Notes under the pieces: model-generated | Database searches by the model: none | Told to the model about the DNA's origin: nothing | What the model saw: only the letters and a program-made list of their open reading frames with translations | Translations under genes and position numbers: made by a program | NCBI GenBank assembly: GCA_964647785.1 | Contig: CAZYJD010000076.1 | Span: forward strand, 1 to 9,602 | Length of the DNA: 9,602 nt | Source: CAZYJD01 sp964647785 | Lineage (GTDB): Bacteria > Bacteroidota > Bacteroidia > NS11-12g > UBA9320 | Direction: 5' to 3' | Shown here: piece by piece, positions 6,570-9,602 of the stretch | Layout of the letters: each line of letters begins with the position of its first letter | How positions within the stretch are numbered: position 1 is the first letter of the stretch

Positions 6570-8120
6570 TCACTTGCTGTTTAAAACGGCAAATGGCACC
6601 AACATTTCTTCCATAGAAATGCCACCATGTTGCAGGGTGTCCTTGTAATACTTGGCGTAATGATTGAGATTGTTTGGGTAAACGAAAAAGTCGTTTTCCC
6701 GGCAAAAGGCAAAACTGCTGGTAAGGTGCTGTCGTGGCAAGAAAATCTTCTCAGGATCTCTTATTTCAAATACTTCCTTGGCGTTCACATTTAGGTTTCT
6801 ACCCGTTTTATAGCGCAAATTGGCGGTGGTTTTTTTGTCGCCAATAATTTTAATTGGATTATTCACCCTTACAGATCCATGATCGGTGGTAATGATTATT
6901 TTTACTTTATGCTCTGCAAGTCTCCGGAATGCATCTAGCAAGGGTGAGTGTTCAAACCAACTCAAGGTTAACGATCGATAGGCTGCCTCATCTTCAGCCA
7001 GTTCGCGCATAATTTTATAATCGGTACGGGCGTGGGATAAATTGTCTACAAAATTGTAAACCACCACATTGAAGTCATTCTGCATCAGATTTGGCACCTG
7101 TTGAACCAAGTCTTTCCCCTGTTCAAGGTTCAGGACCTTGGTGTAACTCCATTTGATTCCGGCTTCACTCCGGTTAATCAAGTGTTCCAAGAAGTCTTCT
7201 TCATGCAGGTTCTTTCCTCCTTCATCTTCGTCATTGCTCCACCACTTTGGGAAATGTCTTTCAATATCGAGCGGCATCATACCGGCAAACAAGGCGTTTC
7301 GGCAATATTGTGTGGTGGTTGGAAGAATGCTGAGGTACATATCTTCTAATTGAATACGATAAGATTCCTGAAGCACTTGTGATATCATTTTCCATTGATC
7401 CCACCTGAGGTTGTCCAACAAGAAGAAAAAAACGGGCTCCGATTCTATTTGAGGAAACACCCACTCTTCCATGAGTTCGTGAGACATCAGGGGTGCATCA
7501 TCGCTTTCAGAACGCACAAACTTTACATACTGTTGTTCGATGTATTTTGAAAATTCGCGATTGGCTTCATCTTTTTGGGTCTGCAAAACTTCTTCCATGC
7601 CTGTCTCCTCTCCTGACTGCATTTCCAGCTCCCAATAAACCAACTTTTTATACAAGTCTTTCCATTGATCAAAATCGGGAGATTCCATCAATGCCATGGT
7701 GATTTCTCTAAAATCCTGCTGATAGTCCTTTGTGACCTTTTCTTTAATTAAACGCTTATTGTCAACAATCTTCTTGACCGACAAAAGAATCTGGTGTGGA
7801 TTAACCGGTTTTATCAGGTAATCTTCAATCTTGCCACCGATGGCATCTTCCATGATGTGTTCAGCCTCATTTTTGGTGATCATGACTACGGGCAGTTCAG
7901 ACTTCAGGGTTTTGATTTTCCGCAGTGCTTCCAAGCCTGAAATGCCTGGCATGTTTTCGTCTAAAAAAACCAGATCATAGTCGTGTCGGCCTATTTGCTC
8001 TATGGCATCTACGCCATTGGTTACGGTGTCCACTTCGTATCCCTTGTTTTTTAAAAAAAGTATATGGGGTTTGAGTAATTCCACCTCATCATCAGCCCAT
8101 AGAATTCTAATTGAAGCCAT
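6570..8120 (-). CDS. porX: T9SS response regulator PorX (receiver + PglZ phosphodiesterase)
   Basis: The 516-residue protein has the PorX architecture. Residues 1-120 form a CheY-like receiver with acidic pocket Asp10/Asp11, phospho-acceptor Asp54 (VFLDENMPG), Thr82 and Lys104 (LIKPVNP), all intact. Residues about 125-215 are a helical linker rich in charged residues. The rest is a PglZ domain of the alkaline-phosphatase superfamily with a full metal set: Asp236 (FLLDNLRWDQW), threonine cluster 268-270 (LPTTTQYCRNA, nucleophile), Asp359 and His363 (NFVDNLSH), Asp413-His414 (TTDHGS) and His498 (QHGG). In Porphyromonas gingivalis PorX acts with the sensor kinase PorY, controls T9SS genes through an ECF sigma factor, and has been reported to be a zinc phosphodiesterase on oligonucleotides. 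There is no DNA-binding domain. No PorY gene is in the window, as expected since the two are usually unlinked. It is the first gene of the minus-strand row, divergent from the HD gene. Confidence 0.95.
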   Translation of the reverse strand: MASIRILWADDEVELLKPHILFLKNKGYEVDTVTNGVDAIEQIGRHDYDLVFLDENMPGISGLEALRKIKTLKSELPVVMITKNEAEHIMEDAIGGKIEDYLIKPVNPHQILLSVKKIVDNKRLIKEKVTKDYQQDFREITMALMESPDFDQWKDLYKKLVYWELEMQSGEETGMEEVLQTQKDEANREFSKYIEQQYVKFVRSESDDAPLMSHELMEEWVFPQIESEPVFFFLLDNLRWDQWKMISQVLQESYRIQLEDMYLSILPTTTQYCRNALFAGMMPLDIERHFPKWWSNDEDEGGKNLHEEDFLEHLINRSEAGIKWSYTKVLNLEQGKDLVQQVPNLMQNDFNVVVYNFVDNLSHARTDYKIMRELAEDEAAYRSLTLSWFEHSPLLDAFRRLAEHKVKIIITTDHGSVRVNNPIKIIGDKKTTANLRYKTGRNLNVNAKEVFEIRDPEKIFLPRQHLTSSFAFCRENDFFVYPNNLNHYAKYYKDTLQHGGISMEEMLVPFAVLNSK

Positions 8121-8191
8121 TTAAGTAATTTTGGTTCCACAAAACTGAAGATAAAAACTCTTCCGCCCTATCATTTATTGTCACCAGTCTG
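8121..8191. promoter_or_regulatory. Divergent porX / HD-gene intergenic region
   Basis: These 71 bases separate two divergent start codons, so promoters for both transcripts must lie here or just inside the genes. The region is AT-rich. No clear pair of Bacteroidota -33/-7 elements was found on either strand: CAGTTTTG on the minus strand (8150-8143) resembles TAnnTTTG with one mismatch but has no TTG at a suitable distance, and would place the transcript start very close to the porX ATG. Function is inferred from position. Confidence 0.35.
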
Positions 8192-9400
8192 TTGAAGAAC
8201 AAGAAAAAAATCATTAACGACCCCGTATATGGGTTCATTCAAATTCCATCGGAACGGGTATACGACCTCATTGAGCATCCCTATTTTCAGCGTTTGCGTA
8301 GAATCCGTCAGTTGGGACTGAGTTATTTGGTCTACCCTGGAGCACATCACACGCGCTTTCATCATGCTTTAGGAGCCATGCACTTGATGAATAAAGCCCT
8401 TGAGGTACTTCAGTACAAAGACATCATATTGAGTGAAGAAGAGAAAGAAGCTGCTTTGGTTGCGATTTTATTGCACGACATCGGTCACGGTCCGTTTTCG
8501 CATGTGCTCGAGAACAGCATTCTCGAAGGCATTCATCATGAGAAAGTTTCATTAAGCTTCATGCAGCACCTCAACAAACAATTTGATGGTGCTTTGGATC
8601 AAGCCATTGAGGTATTCGTGGGGAATTACCCCAGAAAATTTCTGCACGAATTGGTGAGCAGTCAGTTGGATATGGATCGTTTAGACTACCTCAGCAGAGA
8701 TAGCTTTTACACTGGGGTATCTGAGGGGATCATTGGCACCGAACGCATCATACAAATGTTGAATGTGGCGGACGATAGCCTTGTAATTGATGAAAAAGGC
8801 GTGTATTCAGTGGAAAAATTCATTGTGGCCAGGCGACTGATGTATTGGCAGGTATATTTACATAAAACCACCTTAGCGGCTGATGAAGTCTTGCTCGGTA
8901 TCTTGCGCCGGGCAAAATGGCTCAGTCAACAAGGAGAACACCTATTTGCCACCCCTTCCCTATCCTTTTTTCTAAAAAATCAAGTAAACGCCCTTTCCGA
9001 TGAGGTTTTAGAGCACTACAACCGCATAGATGACAACGATATCATCACATCGATCAAAGTTTGGATCAATCACCCCGACTTAATTCTCTCAATGCTTTGT
9101 AAATCGCTCATTCATCGTAAACTACCTTCAATCCAAGTTAGCCGAAAGGCGTTCAGTGAAGAAAAGGTCTTGGAATTGCGCCATGAGGCCATGCGGCGCT
9201 ATGGAATCAGTGAAGAAGAATCTACTTACTTCGTTCGTTCAGCATCTGTGAGGAACGAAGCCTATCGCGAACATGTTGAACGAATCAATATTCGTACAAA
9301 ATCAGGCGCATTGGTTGATATAGCCGAGTTCAGCGATAATTATAACATATCAGCACTGAAGGAGGTGGTAACTCGTTATTACATGGTTTATCCTCGCTGA
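8192..9400 (+). CDS. HD-domain phosphohydrolase (SAMHD1/dGTPase-like)
   Basis: The 402-residue protein has an N-terminal HD domain of the SAMHD1/deoxyguanosine triphosphohydrolase type. Likely metal ligands are His58 (HTRFHHALGAMH), His95-Asp96 (LLHDIGHGPFSH) and Asp165 (DMDRLDYLSRD); the helper His115/His116 with Glu117 (IHHEKVS) is also in place. DPVYGFIQIPSE (10-21) and HPYFQRLRRIRQLGLSYLVYPGA (split over 29-51) are typical of this group. Family members hydrolyse dNTPs or other nucleotides, often with allosteric nucleotide control; the true substrate here is unknown. The rest (about 200-402) is helical with no second recognised domain. The start is TTG at 8192: the frame is closed by a stop at 8126 and contains no ATG between, and starting here yields the usual LKNKKKIINDPVYGF beginning. 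It diverges from porX and is probably transcribed alone. Confidence 0.9.
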   Translation: MKNKKKIINDPVYGFIQIPSERVYDLIEHPYFQRLRRIRQLGLSYLVYPGAHHTRFHHALGAMHLMNKALEVLQYKDIILSEEEKEAALVAILLHDIGHGPFSHVLENSILEGIHHEKVSLSFMQHLNKQFDGALDQAIEVFVGNYPRKFLHELVSSQLDMDRLDYLSRDSFYTGVSEGIIGTERIIQMLNVADDSLVIDEKGVYSVEKFIVARRLMYWQVYLHKTTLAADEVLLGILRRAKWLSQQGEHLFATPSLSFFLKNQVNALSDEVLEHYNRIDDNDIITSIKVWINHPDLILSMLCKSLIHRKLPSIQVSRKAFSEEKVLELRHEAMRRYGISEEESTYFVRSASVRNEAYREHVERINIRTKSGALVDIAEFSDNYNISALKEVVTRYYMVYPR

Positions 9401-9409
9401 AGTTTAATC

Positions 9410-9602
9410 TCAGCTGAACAGCAGTAGTATGGGGCGCAACGAAACTGCTCCCAGTATCATCAATATTAATAAGTACAGATGTTGCCTCAGATGGGGCCCT
9501 TTAACGCGCAATTCTTTAATTAAAAACCACAGTGGTGGCATGAGCCAAAGGGTATAAAATAACGGGCCGCTGCCAACTAGTAAAAATCCACTCAAGCGGG
9601 CA
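9410..9602 (-). CDS. C-terminal end of an unidentified membrane protein (partial)
   Basis: The minus-strand frame is open from the right edge to a TGA at 9410-9412, giving about 63 residues. No ATG start lies inside this frame at its upstream end (an in-frame TTG at 9595 is more likely an internal leucine), so this is best read as the tail of a longer gene. Two hydrophobic segments are visible, about GFLLVGSGPLFYTLWLMPPL and LYLLILMILGAVSLRPILLL, separated by a basic loop (KELRVKGPHLRQH) that should face the cytoplasm. I do not recognise the family. It converges on the HD gene with 9 bases between the two stops. Hydrophobicity alone can mislead in short frames, hence the moderate confidence. 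Confidence 0.5.
   Translation of the reverse strand, partial: ARLSGFLLVGSGPLFYTLWLMPPLWFLIKELRVKGPHLRQHLYLLILMILGAVSLRPILLLFS

Noticed and set aside
7261..7464. Small open frames overlapping porX on both strands
   Set aside because: All are contained within porX, whose domains and catalytic residues are continuous and intact through the region.
9396..9414. Hairpin GCTGA/TCAGC spanning the two convergent stop codons, possible bidirectional terminator
   Set aside because: The stem is only 5 base pairs with a 9-base loop and lacks a T-run on either strand; it mostly reflects two facing TGA codons.
1..9602. Defence system, mobile element or prophage
   Set aside because: PglZ domains also occur in BREX phage defence, but here the PglZ domain is fused to a receiver as in PorX and no other BREX gene (PglX, BrxC, BrxA/B, BrxL) is nearby; the neighbours are core chromosomal genes.

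Overview
The window looks like ordinary chromosome of a Bacteroidota bacterium, probably of the Flavobacteriales type. Three things point there: a porX gene (receiver plus PglZ domain, confined to Bacteroidota), a secreted peptidase ending in a type IX secretion (T9SS) C-terminal sorting domain, and weak or absent Shine-Dalgarno sequences before most starts. No rRNA, tRNA, insertion sequence, CRISPR array or phage gene was seen. Nearly all of the sequence is coding; the longest gene-free stretch is 121 bases.

Layout. Six genes lie head to tail on the minus strand. In transcription order they are porX (8120-6570), tsaE (6568-6140), a secreted M28 aminopeptidase-like protein (6158-4998), a beta-CASP metallo-beta-lactamase RNase (4957-3563), a 121-base gap with repeats and palindromes, gyrA (3441-907), and a secreted TPR protein that runs off the left edge (923 to 1). 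An HD-domain phosphohydrolase (8192-9400, plus strand) diverges from porX across 71 bases. The tail of an unidentified membrane protein (minus strand) enters from the right edge and converges on the HD gene.

How the genes work together. The porX-tsaE-peptidase block is tightly packed: 1-base gap, then a 19-base overlap, then 40 bases to the RNase gene. It is probably one transcript. PorX is the cytoplasmic response regulator of T9SS, and the peptidase two genes downstream carries a T9SS export signal, so a secretion regulator and a secretion substrate may share a transcript. TsaE (tRNA t6A synthesis), the beta-CASP RNase, PorX (described in Porphyromonas as an oligonucleotide phosphodiesterase) and the HD phosphohydrolase give the region an RNA/nucleotide flavour, but a common pathway is inference only. 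gyrA and the TPR gene overlap by 17 bases and are probably co-translated.

I did not find a convincing undescribed system. The most interesting points are the T9SS regulator-cargo linkage, the repeat- and palindrome-rich leader of gyrA, and the pairing of two predicted nucleotide hydrolases back to back.
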